Source of the DNA: Zygnema circumcarinatum
Lineage: Eukaryota; Streptophyta; Zygnematophyceae; Zygnematales; Zygnemataceae
Direction of reading: 5' to 3'
Assembly: GCA_037447605.1 (NCBI GenBank)
Contig: CM074812.1
Coordinates: forward strand, 1,094,649 to 1,115,885
Length of the DNA stretch: 21,237 nucleotides
Part shown: positions 1-9,894 of the stretch, piece after piece
Numbering within the stretch: position 1 is the first letter of the stretch
Layout of the letters: every line of letters starts with the position of its first letter
Notes under the pieces: generated by a model
What the model was told of the DNA's origin: nothing
Seen by the model: the letters and a program-made list of their open reading frames with translations, nothing else
Database searches by the model: none
Made by a program: the position numbers and the translations under genes

Positions 1-493
1 AAAAAAAAAAAAAAAAAAACCATCAGCCAATACACATACTGAATCTTGTGCAAACAATGCAGGAACGGAGATCTATGCCACTCGTGCAGATCAGACCATC
101 CCATATATTCGTCTGAGTCTGGGAGGTTGGATTCTTGTAACCGGGAGAAGACCGAGCACGCAAAAGTTGAAAACAAAAGCGGAGAAGTAAGCATGATAAA
201 GGTTTCGGCTTGGTGATAGACTTGCAGAGCAGAGTGCAAGCACCGGATGATTACGCTATCGATTTAACCCCGCTGATTATATTGGCAATTTCCAACAGCC
301 ACTGGCTGGTTAAGAAATAAGTCGCGAAACAAACCTTCTGTGAGTTTATGCTTGAGAATAGAAGCATGAGGACCGCTTAAGTGACCAGTAAGCGCAAGTT
401 GATAGAAACAAAGGTTCTTATCCATTAATAGCCCCACCACAAAGCATAAAGCAACTGTACAGTACAGTAGGCCAAGTTGATTCATATGCATAC
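1..493 (-). other. Left edge: A homopolymer and GSH2 intron 4 (partial)
   Basis: Bases 1-19 are a pure A run, a T run in the sense of the gene, which could be an intronic tract or an assembly edge. Downstream of the exon 4 donor at 493 I looked on the minus strand for the next glutathione synthetase exon and found no matching peptide. The rest is therefore read as intron, and the remaining exons lie outside the window. Confidence 0.5.
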
Positions 494-2264
494 CGGTGCA
501 TGTCTGTGACAAGAGACGCAAGGCCGGGAAAGGAAGCAGATATGGTATTGAGTTCAATTTGCAAGAGACCTCCTGTAGCCATGTCTAGCATGTAATCTGA
601 GCGATGAATCCCAAGACGAATATCCTGCACATCTCAAATCGGCAGAACAAAAAGGGTCACTTAGCGAATATGAGGAAGGCAAAACGAGCTTAGCTTAAAT
701 ACTTCAACGAAGAGGTGCATCAACGCAGATCTATGCGTGTCCCAAGGGATCCTGGCCGTTTAAAATCCAGTTCTGCTGGAATTTTCCTCATGTTTAATTA
801 CCTGATGAATGCCTTCCTTCAGTATTGTCGCATGAATATTGAGTAAACCAGCAGTAAACGAGTCCGTCTTACCGGCCCTGAAGACCAATGAGCAGAAGGA
901 TTCTGTCAAGATTAATTTTTGAAGCACCATGAATCTGTGTGCTTGGTTTTCCACCGGAGTTACAATTACTGCCCCATAAGACCTCCTAATCTCCTAATCT
1001 CCTAATCTTTCCACAATGTCACTGCTTCTTAACAATGTCTGGTCCTCACAGACCGATATCTCGTAGATGGAGTGCACAAAGAGACAGAGGCAAAGACTTA
1101 ATAGCATTTATAAATTAACGGTGCTAACTTAAAAATTGCACTGTGTCTTTAGTTTCTAGCTTGCCATATCCAACAAATGAATCGATCCTTCCCTTTTAAT
1201 TAACAAGGCTAGTGAAAGGTTATGGAGAGGGCGAAGGGGAGCATCCAACCAAAATGTATTACCACAAATCTTGACAATGTCAATATCCCAGACGAAGGAG
1301 TGCCATCAAGTATCAAGTCTTTGTTACAAACAAACCGAGGGAGGAGCCCGCCACATAGGAAAAGTGCCCAAGCTAATTTGCAGCAAAAGACAGAGAGCAG
1401 CTTGCTGCAAGCTTTACCTTCTTAGAGTTTGCTGAAGAAATTCAGCATCCAAGCTAACGGCATCAGTAAGTTCGTTAAAAAATGTCGCTAAACCGACTGC
1501 TTTCTCAAAAAGCTTCTTTGGAAACGGGGTCGCCATTAAAGTGACTGGCGCATGCACCACTCCCAAGCCAGGCTTGCTCCCAGAACCCTGCATTGCCGAT
1601 ACCTCTTCCAAGCTTAAAACAAGACCAAGAAGTTTGATGATCATGTCTTCACACCAAATGCTGTGGTTGTTTAAAGTTACATGAATGCCACCATCCTGAT
1701 CAAGCAATCTCCCGTAAAATAGCTCCATCGTTCTGATACTAAGAGAAAGATTGGAGGAAATGATTGCCAAACCTCGACATTCGGATCACCGACAACAAGC
1801 CCGTTCAAAGAAGCCCATGTGAGGGCTTCATATACAAGTTCTGGGACAATCTCCTCCGTCAGTTGGTACGATGCATCCTGAACGATCTCCGCATCCGCCG
1901 GAGTCATGGGAAGCGGGTCGACTGCAGGTGTAGCAGCCATTACAGTCTTTCGACGTTCTCTGAACAACTGTACGCGTTTCGAGCAGCGTATGAACAAGGA
2001 CCGTGCTGACGAGTGAACACGCGAAGGAAAAAGAGCTGAACTCGGCTGCGCCACACCAGCATCCACGGAACGAGAGCTCTTGCAACTAGCGCAATGGAAA
2101 CCGCCCTTCCTGAAAAGAAGAAAGTGAGTGCGCTCTCCAAGAGAATGTGAAGAACCTGACACCCTTAGCACTGCGAGCGGAGGTATGAAAGAGGTGGATG
2201 AGGAAGCAGATATGCGGCCGCCATATACAACGGTCTCCGTGAGGAAGCTGCCTGCAGACCGCAT
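494..2264 (-). CDS. GSH2: Glutathione synthetase, 5' part (exons 1-4), truncated by the window edge
   Basis: Glutathione synthetase joins gamma-glutamylcysteine and glycine using ATP, the second step of glutathione synthesis, in cytosol and plastids. Exons on the minus strand: 2264-1773, 1587-1418, 877-802 and 624-494, with phases 0, 2, 0 and 2 agreeing at each junction. Recognised blocks: [19 protein letters not shown] in exon 1, [17 protein letters not shown] and [19 protein letters not shown] in exon 2, and [13 protein letters not shown] then [16 protein letters not shown] in exon 4. The E-x-N of the last block matches the Mg-binding residues of eukaryotic GSS, and the R of HRSDYM matches the substrate-binding arginine (family knowledge). 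About 108 residues before the second ATG (1940) are rich in Ser, Arg and hydrophobics, like a plastid transit peptide. The exon 1 donor (GAG then GTTTGG) is weak. About half the protein, including the ATP-grasp part, is outside the window. Confidence 0.9.
983..1007. repeat. Three tandem copies of CTCCTAAT
   Basis: An 8-bp unit is repeated three times inside GSH2 intron 2. It is a minor microsatellite with no function evident. Confidence 0.9.
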
Positions 2265-2280
2265 CCCCTCCGCCTGACAG

Positions 2281-2345
2281 CGGCCTGCTTCTCCTTCTTT
2301 CTCCTTCTCCCTCTCCTCCTTCTCCTTCTCCTTCTGCTTCTGATT
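2281..2345 (-). repeat. Purine-rich (GAAGGA) tract in the GSH2 leader
   Basis: On the plus strand this is a nearly pure CT tract of CTCCTT and CTTCTC units; on the GSH2 strand it reads GAAGGAGAAGG. It lies just upstream of the first ATG at 2264. It keeps several frames open as Lys/Glu/Gly repeats, which is why long shadow frames appear here. It could act as a GAGA-type promoter or leader element. Confidence 0.6.
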
Positions 2346-2589
2346 CTGCCGCCATGGCTTCCGGCTGCTTCGGAGAAGCCACGCATTTACATTGTCAGAT
2401 TTAGTACAGTACGGCACGTGTACGTCACGCGCGTGCGATTAGGTCGTACAGTGATAACACCGGTAATGTCCGTACCTTGTCGGGGTGATTCCATGTGAGA
2501 AGTTATGTTACTGTAGAATCAGAAATTCGAAATATCCAAATTACATGGAAAACCTAAGTAATACGGATGCGACGATGGGCGGATAGGCC

Positions 2590-2630
2590 AAAAATCAGAA
2601 TCGGATTTGAAAAATCCAAATCTGATTTTT
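2590..2630. repeat. 41-bp imperfect hairpin
   Basis: AAAAATCAGA (2590-2599) pairs exactly with TCTGATTTTT (2621-2630). After a 3-nt internal mismatch, GGATTT (2603-2608) pairs with AAATCC (2612-2617). It may be a remnant of a miniature element in the GSH2/sigma promoter. Confidence 0.75.
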
Positions 2631-2654
2631 AAATCCTGAAGATTGATCTCCAAG

Positions 2655-2702
2655 GAGTGAGATACGTATCAGATACGGATGAGACACGGATAAGATACGA
2701 AT
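2655..2702. repeat. Degenerate GATACG/GATACGGAT repeats
   Basis: The words GATACG, CAGATACGGAT, GACACGGAT and AAGATACGAAT occur one after another at roughly 10-bp spacing. This is a short degenerate tandem array beside the 2590-2630 hairpin, probably mobile-element debris. Confidence 0.5.
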
Positions 2703-3866
2703 TGTAAAAAACGAGAAACGGAAAAAGACGACCGCAAAAGGCCAAGCGGCAAAAGTCGAGTGTACGAACAGTACGGCCTCCACTGCGCAATCCGTACGTG
2801 TTCATACTTGAATCACTTGAGGATGTTAACAAGTCCGTGAATCGGGAGTGTTCAGACCGTGTGAACTGAAGACAAAAACTTATACAGCACAATGAAATAT
2901 CTGCTACCGTTCACCGTCCAGCCAATCGGGTTGGCCCGTGGCACGTGCGTGAACAGAGCCTCGAGATGCCGGCTGGGAGAGATGCAAAATATCTCCCTGA
3001 ATATGAATGGGATTGATGGGCCTGGCAGCCACAAGACGCGATGGTTTCATGCCCATGTTCATTCTTCATCTGCCAGCATGTTGTGACTGCATTCAATGCC
3101 CACACACATTTTAGCTAGGAACTGGTTTTATACCCAGCGTGGGACCTTTCTCCATCGCAGCAACACCTTCCACAACTCGTTACGCACCCAAACTTGCGTG
3201 TGTGGCTGCTCCCATGGGACAATGTTCGACAGTGGCTAGCCACGTGGGGCACTAGTGCTGACGCATGGTTGCAATCTCGATGACGTGTTGCTACGTCAGT
3301 TGCAAACCGGCAAACCCGCAGAGGAAAGCCGTTCGTGGCTCGACGGCCAAACGCGTGACGCCACGTAGGAAATCGTCCAAAACCCCAATTGCCAAGGAAG
3401 GATTCCAATTTCCTATCATATGCCCTCAAAAATAGCTCCCCTGGATTGGTGCCGACCCCCGGCGGGCAGCCTCAAAACCTTTCCATCGTGAAACCATCGA
3501 CCCTGGGCGGCGCGACATGGCACATCAGCCGCCGTACAGGTTAAACCCAGGTTGGCGGCCAAAAAGTTCATGCGAATTAGGTCCCGGTGCGGGTACAAAT
3601 GGGGTGTATGCCCCCCCCCCCGCTATGGATGGCGCGGCCGCGAGTGGCTCCTCCGCCTGCAACGTAGCGCGCCTCAGCTCGCGCCCCCCTTTATCCCCTG
3701 TGCCGCCCGCCGTCGGCAGGACGGAACCAGTACACCGCGCTTTTGATTCACTCGTTGATTTAGTCACAGGTCGATCGGTAAGGTACTGCTTCTAGGTTTG
3801 GAGGTTCTGCACTTTTAGGGCAACGTGAGGCAAAGAGGTCGGAATTTGCTGGTGAATTCAGCAGCC

Positions 3867-6800
3867 ATGGCGGCTCCTGTGTTTGCTCTGGCTTCGGCTG
3901 CAACCGGGAGCTCTGCTGCGCTGGCAGGCAGCAGCAGCATGCTTGAACTTGGAAGTGGAGCTTTGGCAGGTACCGGTTGCTACGGTTTTCAATTCTTCTG
4001 TATTGGTCGATTCAGATGAGTTGATTGTCACGAGGGAGCTGTCTGCCTTGTTTATGCGAATGAAACATACTTGATTGGCTGTGACGTGCTGTTTATTGAT
4101 GATTGTGGTGTTTCTGTGGAAGAATGATGTCGAGGATTTCTGTTTATGTGTAGGAGGCTGCACTCATGCCAATTGTCTCTTGCAGTTGACTGCTCCGTCA
4201 ACGTCTAATGCGCAGATTCGATGTCCTGTACAGCGATGTTATTGCCTATTCTGAAATATGGCTGTTATGGATCCCAGTAGTGAAGCTCCTCGACCTGCAT
4301 GTTTGCTGTTGTGTCTGGCTGCAGCAAATTGTTCATCGCTGTATAATTTGATAGCCCCTTTTCCAAGGCATGGCGAGCGAAGCCAAACGCTTTGGATTGC
4401 AATTTACGCGGCATCGCCCTCACACAGTCCTGGATTGGCGAAGCCGCCAGTCACGAGGTGAGTACGCGTTACAGTCCAGTTATTGACCCCGCTAATACAG
4501 GCTGCCATACGAACGCTTGCGCAATGTAAAGTACTGCAAGCGGTTGTTTTGCATTGCGTAACAGCTGCAACCCTAACTCTAAATGGCAGCAATTCTCATT
4601 CAGAATGTAGCTCATGAAATACGAAGTAACCGCTCTGGAAGTGAGTCGTGCAGGCGGGCTCCTTCCTCGGGAGAGATCCCATCGAGCAGGATGATGGCGA
4701 GTGTCAGTAGAGTAACTGCTTTAGTCGATAGTTTAAGCCTCGCAACCAACGATGCCGCGACGGCTCAAGCTGCTGCAGCTGAAGCGGTGGCCCTCGCGCG
4801 AGCTGCAGCCAAAGCGGCACGGGAGGCTGCAGACTTCGCACGCTTGCATGCGAAGGCATCCGAGAATGGAGTTCAATTTCCTGACCAGCTAGACCTGCAG
4901 CTGCTCCAACATAAGGATGTCAATTTTGGGGACTTTCCTCAGTGGGGAGAGGCAGCAAGCGCTAGTTTGAGGACACCGTCTGTCCACCGGAGGGAACCAC
5001 AGGGAAACGATGGAAAAGATATTTCTATGAAAGTAAAGGGAAATGTCGAGAGTCCAGAAATTGTGGCTCATGCTCAAACTAGCAAGCTTCATACGTCATC
5101 AGCAATGCAGAAAGCATTAGACGAGGCACGGGTGACTGCGCAGAAGAGGGCTGAGAAGGAGGCCCCTATGATATCATTCTCAGGAATATCCTCTTCATCT
5201 GGCCGTAAGGACGTGGTTGTAAAGTCGCAGAGGCGGGCTGAGCGCCTCATGCGCAGGGAGAAAGCTGCCGAGAAGATGGAGAGATTGGAAGCAAAGCGTG
5301 TGGCAGAAACTCCAGCGAGACGCGGAGCAGGAGCAAGCAGTCAAGGGACGGAGCAGTATTTGTATAGCCAAATTGGGAAGTCCAAGCTACTCACAGCTCA
5401 GGAAGAGGTGGAACTTTCCAAAAGCATTCAGGTATCGCCTCTGTTTCACTCCTGGTCACGCTGCTCCAACCCTGTCACAGCATTGTCAGGAGCATCATAT
5501 GTCTGAAAGATTCTGACTGTAATGTCAGGAGATCAGGCACCATGACTTGAATGAAAAGACTCCTGCACGTGGACCAGTGGGGCTGTCGAAGCAAAGATTC
5601 TGATGCTTCAGTACAAGGATGATGTCATTTCATTGTTTTCGATTTTTCGTCTGGAAACAGCAATTCTGCTTCTTGACGATGAATTGGCTTGAAAAGTTTT
5701 TCTATAAGTATTGAGCATGAATCTGATCTGACTCCTGGTAAACAAGTCCAGCATTGCTGAAACGGAGTAGTTTGCTTGTCATCTGTTCTTTGAGGGGTTT
5801 GGCTGTTTTTGGATGTTGTTATGGCCAATTTGCAGTCGCTCCTGTCTCACGATCTCGCTCAACAACTGCAGTGCATTGTATTTGTCCCTGATGATGTATG
5901 CCATCTCTCTGTATTGAATTCTTGCTGAAAGATCGGGTTTACATGTTCTGAACTCTGCTTGGATGGCCTGACGTTTGTTGTGTCTGTAGCTCTAACTTCT
6001 TTCTGCAGTCAAAGCAATGTTATCTGCTCCCTTGATGCTTTTGGATCGCATTTTTCTCTGCCGTTCCCTTCAGGTGTTCTGTTTGAACTGCCTGTCAGAT
6101 AGTCATGCCTTGACCGGCGCTGACGTCTGTTTCTCTGGTAGAACAGAGGGTGGCAGTTGTGTCATCGGGGCAGTCTTCCTGATTATGTAAAGCCTGACTT
6201 CAAATATTATGCATCCAGAACAGTAATTTTGTTTTGGGAAGAGTGATATTGCTACACTCTATTGTTGTGTGAATAATCAGTAACATGGTGTTGTTCTTTC
6301 TTGCCGGATCGCGTTACAGGATCTAATGACGCTAGAGAAGTTGAAAGAGTCGTTGGAGGAACAAGTGGGACGAGAGTCGAATCCACATGAGTGGGCTCAT
6401 GCGGCTGGAATTACCACAAGTGAACTGAGGCGACGTGTGAATAAGGGCCGGGAAAGTAAAAACACGATGGTGATGAGCAATTTACGACTTGTGTATTCAA
6501 TTGCCAAGAAATATAACGGTCGAGGTGTGGCCCTTGAGGACCTTGTTTCTGTAAGTTCACGTGCAACGAAGCTTTTGTTTGGTCTTCTCAAAAGCATTGA
6601 TGGATAAAAGCCCTTATATACGATCTTTCCTTATGGTTATGCTATTATAAGGTACAGAAAGCCGTATATTCAGATTCTCTGTAGGAGTTGGTTCATGGAA
6701 AAAATGGTGAAAATGTGAAAATGAAAATGAAAATGGTGAAAATGTGAAGACACTCTCTACAGATTCCATGTTTTCCAGATTTGGAAAACCTGGAATACTC

Positions 6801-8382
6801 CTGTTTGTAGCCTGTATTAGTTTTATTCGGAACATATGTGTCAATCAATGAATATTGGATGCTGACTATCAGGTGAACTCAAGCGTGGTTAAATCTAATG
6901 AATAGTTCGAGCTTTCTGCTCGCATAATATGCTCTCACAATTGTGGTGTAATTGATAAACTAACTTCCAAGCAGTCAGAGCCTATCACATTGCATTGGGC
7001 AGTATCCATTAATGCATTTTTTTATGTCCACAGCTAACTTTGCAGTAAATGTCTTTGGCGGGTTCCCAGGACGGGTGCAAGGGCCTTATTCGTGGCACTG
7101 AGAAATTTGACCATTCGAGGGGATTCAAATTTTCAACTTACGCACACTGGTGGATTAGACAGGCCATCACTCGTTCCATCACAGACCAAGCCCGTACTAT
7201 TAGGCTACCAGTGAGTGCTGTTTCCTTGTACCAATGTGTTTTTTCCTGTGCGTGAACATCGTTTTGACTCTCTCCCATTGGTGTTTGCCTCATGTTTAAT
7301 ACTGAAAGATATCGCCGATGAATCATGCTGTAACGCAAAAGAGGGTTTGAACTTTTCTTCAAGACCATCGGTTTGGTGTATGGCTTGTTTCAATCAGGTC
7401 AAACGTATGACACGTATGATAGTCTTTGACAAGTGGAGTGATGATTGTCTGCTGACGATAGAGACCTGACGACTCTTGCGTGTTGTGATACATGAAGGGA
7501 CACTTGTATGAGACGCTCTCACGCATTACGAAAGCGAGGGAGATGTTGTTTGAGGAGTTCGGGCGCCCGCCTACGACTGAGGAGATCGCAGAGCTGGTGG
7601 GGATCAGTCAGCACAAGCTGGTGACAACAATGCGAAGCATTCGGCAGCCTGTGTCTATGGAGACAACGGTCGGGCAGGAAGGCGAAGAGACTCTTGGGGT
7701 AGGTTATTTCAGGCCTGAACTGTACCCTTTCTTTTAGAATGCCTACCTTGTGGTTCGGAATGTATTCAGCTTGGCAAGTACATGAAGGTCTAATCAACTG
7801 AAACCCGGGCTCCTTTTGCAAAAAACCCGTCGGCTGCGGTATGAGGGGGATTCAGTTTTGAAAAATCCGATATGGTATTTTGTTTTGATGGAAGTACTTG
7901 GTTTTTTTTTTTTTTTGCTGTTACGAGTTATTTTGCGGGCAAGTTTGTCTTGTAATGTGTGAAACTTGTCGAATTCCAAAGCCCCCTTGCTGATTATAAT
8001 TCCAATTGAGCTATGCTTGGCTAACCAGGTAGACTTGTTTGTCCGGTCCCTCGCTGAAATGCGTGTCTGTATTCTCGAGTGATTGCAGGAAATTTTGATC
8101 GATCCAAGCCATGAAGAAGACTCCAGAACCGACACCATCACAAACCAGTTGTTGCGAGCAGACATCGAGAACGTTCTCCATACCCTTAACCCACGGGAGC
8201 AGGATGTGCTTCGGCTGCGCTATGGCCTCGATGATGGGTATCAGCGCACCCTAGAGGAGGTCGGCAACATGTTCCGCGTCACACGTGAGAGGATAAGGCA
8301 AATTGAGACAAACGCATTGCGGAAATTGCGGCAGCCTTCTAGAAGTAAAGTCCTCCGTGAATACTCCGTTCTAAACTCATGA
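3867..8382 (+). CDS. SIG: Plastid RNA polymerase sigma factor (sigma-70 family), seven exons
   Basis: A nuclear-encoded specificity factor for the bacterial-type plastid RNA polymerase. Preferred exons: 3867-3969, 4325-4457, 4654-5431, 6320-6550, 7070-7210, 7498-7698 and 8089-8382. All junctions agree in phase and the product is 626 aa. The N-terminus ([20 protein letters not shown]) resembles a transit peptide. A segment [20 protein letters not shown] (residues about 120-145) resembles plant SIG2-type proteins. Region 1.2/2 starts at [17 protein letters not shown]; region 2 has [17 protein letters not shown]; regions 2.3/2.4 have [19 protein letters not shown] (near residues 434-452); region 4 has [18 protein letters not shown]; and the 4.2 helix-turn-helix has [20 protein letters not shown]. 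The stop is TGA at 8380. An alternative start at ATG 4583, with exon 3 read through from there, would give 571 aa; an in-frame TAA directly precedes that ATG. Sigma identity is near certain, but the first two exons are less sure and the SIG subclass is not resolved. Confidence 0.92.
5432..6319 (+). other. Sigma factor intron 3 (888 bp)
   Basis: Bounded by CAG then GTATCG and GTTACAG then GATCTA. It separates the region 1.2 helix from region 2 and preserves phase 0. No gene or structured RNA was recognised inside. Confidence 0.85.
6551..7069 (+). other. Sigma factor intron 4 (519 bp) with a GAAAATG repeat patch
   Basis: Bounded by TCT then GTAAGT and TTCCCAG then GACGGG. It interrupts the codons between LEDLVS and DGCKGL in region 2.2. 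Near 6700-6750 is a low-complexity run of AAAATG/GTGAAAATG units. Nothing else was recognised. Confidence 0.85.
7699..8088 (+). other. Sigma factor intron 6 (390 bp)
   Basis: Bounded by GGG then GTAGGT and GATTGCAG then GAAATT. It contains a long T tract near 7903-7917 and no other recognisable content. Introns 3 to 6 are all phase 0, so each downstream exon could in principle be skipped without a frameshift. Confidence 0.85.
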
Positions 8383-9017
8383 CCTCCTGCGAATTTCGGG
8401 ATCTCTTTCATTCGACTTAAGGAGAGGAGTGAGCCAGCCATTGGCTTGGCTTGGCTTGGAGAGGGCGGCCGGCAGCGGTTGCTTCATTTGAAGGATAATG
8501 GTAATAGTTGTAAAGAATAGGACCTTGTTAGCTGTATTTAGCCGACCAATTTAGTCCTCAGTTTGAGCGGATAGTGAACTTCAGGAGTCAGTCAGTCGGT
8601 CTCGGCGAGGAGCATGTGCGCACCCTCGTCTGTCAATCATTCTTCGTACTTCACGACAGCTGTTTTGTTACCGTGTTGTACCCGTGACGATATTGGAAAT
8701 TTCAGATTTTTTTTTTTATGAGAAAAAAATTCTTGTCGATTGTTGTCGTTTTCAGTTTGTGTGTGTGGACCTGCGCAAATTGAAATGAAGTCAAGTTGTG
8801 CATTTACGGAGAAATTTCATCTCCAGGTTGTTTTGAACATTTTCCAATTCACATATTTTGTGCTCTCCACAATTGAAAACTTGATCCACGGATAGAACGG
8901 TATGTGCGAGAGCTCTTATTTGTGAGGAACGAGAATGACTCGAGGCTGGTCAACTTTCAAACCTATGTTCACTCTTAACGTGGACTCTAACGTAGACGAC
9001 CAATTTTCTCGAAGGCC
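8383..9017 (+). other. Sigma factor 3' flank; no gene seen
   Basis: Contains the probable 3' UTR. There is a short CTTGG tandem (about 8441-8459) and T and A runs near 8707-8730. No canonical AATAAA on the plus strand was found close to the stop. The reading frame beginning at 8935 runs into the palindrome array and is not accepted as a gene. Confidence 0.5.
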
Positions 9018-9055
9018 AAACGTTTCACAGATCGGACCATTAGACAAACCAGTCG

Positions 9056-9348
9056 ACTGGTTGGCAACCAGTGGTTGCGGACCGAAACAACCATTCGACT
9101 GGTTGCCAACCAGTGGATGCCACTGGTTGGCAACCAGTCGAATGGTTGGCAACCAGAGCCGCCGGATCGAAACAACCATTCGACTGGTTGCCAACCAGTG
9201 GCATCCACTGGTTCCAAACCAGTCGACTGGTTGCCAACCAGTGGCATCCACTAGTTGGAAACCAGTCGACTGGTTGCGAACCAGTGGCGCAGGACTTAAA
9301 CAACCATTCGACTGGTTCGGAACCAGTGATCCAATGGTTGGCAACCAT
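9056..9348. repeat. Left palindrome block
   Basis: Eleven copies, exact or slightly varied, of the near-perfect palindrome ACTGGTTGSCAACCAGT start at 9056, 9098, 9122, 9141, 9183, 9207, 9226, 9249, 9268, 9310 and 9332. Start-to-start distances are 42, 24, 19, 42, 24, 19, 23, 19, 42 and 22. Several variants keep self-complementarity in the arms (for example the centre TTCCAAA). The palindromes contain no stop codon and the 42-bp period is a multiple of three, so spurious reading frames stay open. Confidence 0.95.
9158..9244. repeat. 87-bp perfect direct repeat, copy 1
   Basis: Identical over 87 bp to 9641-9727 on the same strand. It begins GCCGCCGGATCG and includes three palindromes. A second exact repeat of 50 bp (9065-9114 and 9760-9809) lies outside it. 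Block order is therefore A-B on the left and B-A on the right, with all copies in direct orientation. Confidence 0.95.
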
Positions 9349-9581
9349 TGAATTTCTGAAATTATGCCTTTTTGCAAAAATGGGTCGTTTGTGTTTTTTG
9401 GTTGGTTGCCAACCGTTGACAACTAGTGTAACAAGCCTGATGCGTACAGATGTGTACGGATTCGTACAGCCAAATCGTATGGTTGTACGGGGATTCTGTA
9501 CGGCCGAACCGTAATAGTTTTCTCCGAAACGCCGACGGCATTTTGGTAGCTGTAGCGTTCAGTTCGCTACAACTAGTGATT
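9349..9581. other. Core of the palindrome element
   Basis: Unlike the blocks on either side. It carries several GTACGG/GTACAG words between 9443 and 9503, a hairpin TGTAGCG-7 nt-CGCTACA (9551-9571), and the 10-mer ACAACTAGTG twice (9419-9428 and 9569-9578). It has no protein-coding signal that I trust. Confidence 0.6.
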
Positions 9582-9809
9582 TAATGGTTGCCAACCATTT
9601 GATTTAATGGATATAACCATTCGACTGGTTGGCAACCAGTGCCGCCGGATCGAAACAACCATTCGACTGGTTGCCAACCAGTGGCATCCACTGGTTCCAA
9701 ACCAGTCGACTGGTTGCCAACCAGTGGATCCACTGGTAGGCAACCATTCGACTGGTTGCCAACCAGTGGTTGCGGACCGAAACAACCATTCGACTGGTTG
9801 CCAACCAGT
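9582..9809. repeat. Right palindrome block
   Basis: Eight palindromes of the same family start at 9582, 9624, 9666, 9690, 9709, 9732, 9751 and 9793. Spacings are 42, 42, 24, 19, 23, 19 and 42, the same set of values as on the left. Beyond 9810 the motif decays into AATGGTTG half sites before the right terminal repeat. Confidence 0.95.
9641..9727. repeat. 87-bp perfect direct repeat, copy 2
   Basis: Exact match to 9158-9244. After it the right copy continues ATCCACTGG whereas the left continues CATCCACTAG. Lack of any difference over 87 bp suggests recent duplication or gene conversion inside the element. Confidence 0.95.
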
Positions 9810-9894
9810 AGACGTCCAACCATTGCCATCCAATGGTTGTCCAATGGTTGCCGATCCACTGGTCCGAACTGTGAAACGTTTAACAATGATTGAT

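Larger units (their letters stand above)
2265..3866. promoter_or_regulatory. Divergent intergenic region between GSH2 and the sigma factor
   Basis: About 1.6 kb separates the two oppositely directed starts, so it should hold both promoters and leaders. No convincing gene is seen. It contains several ACGT-core boxes: CACGTG near 2413, 2942 and 3241, TGACGTG near 3280 and CCACGT near 3361. It also has a C11 run at 3611-3621, a hairpin at 2590-2630 and a GATACG-rich stretch near 2660-2700. The ACGT cores are the type bound by bZIP and bHLH factors in light or ABA responses; any control of these two genes by them is inference. Confidence 0.5.
9018..9881. mobile_element. 864-bp terminal-inverted-repeat element filled with palindromes (hAT-like, non-autonomous?)
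   Basis: The ends are inverted copies over 22 bp with one mismatch: 9018-9039 against 9881-9860. The outer 8 bp, AAACGTTT, are self-complementary, so they may be an 8-bp target-site duplication (9018-9025 and 9874-9881). In that case the element is 9026-9873 with 14-bp ends CACAGATCGGACCA and CACAGTTCGGACCA. Eight-bp duplications and short TIRs are typical of hAT transposons (established); assignment here is inference. Two blocks of palindromes (9056-9348 and 9582-9809) flank a unique core of about 230 bp. No transposase is encoded. Confidence 0.7.

Noticed and set aside
264-557. 97-codon minus-strand frame as the next GSH2 exon
   Set aside because: Apart from the overlap with exon 4 in another frame, its peptide does not resemble glutathione synthetase after the [10 protein letters not shown] block.
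2086-2386. Minus-strand frames rich in Glu/Gly or Arg
   Set aside because: Alternative frames of the purine-rich GSH2 leader tract; the GSH2 frame explains the region better.
4155-4251. Alternative second exon of the sigma factor starting at 4155 or 4186
   Set aside because: Both acceptors look usable but lead to a stop (about 4206 or 4253) in the frame set by exon 1. The acceptor at 4325 is the one that keeps the frame.
9056-9809. CRISPR-like regular repeats
   Set aside because: The host is a plant-type nuclear genome. The units are full palindromes separated by related, not unique, sequence, and there are no cas genes.
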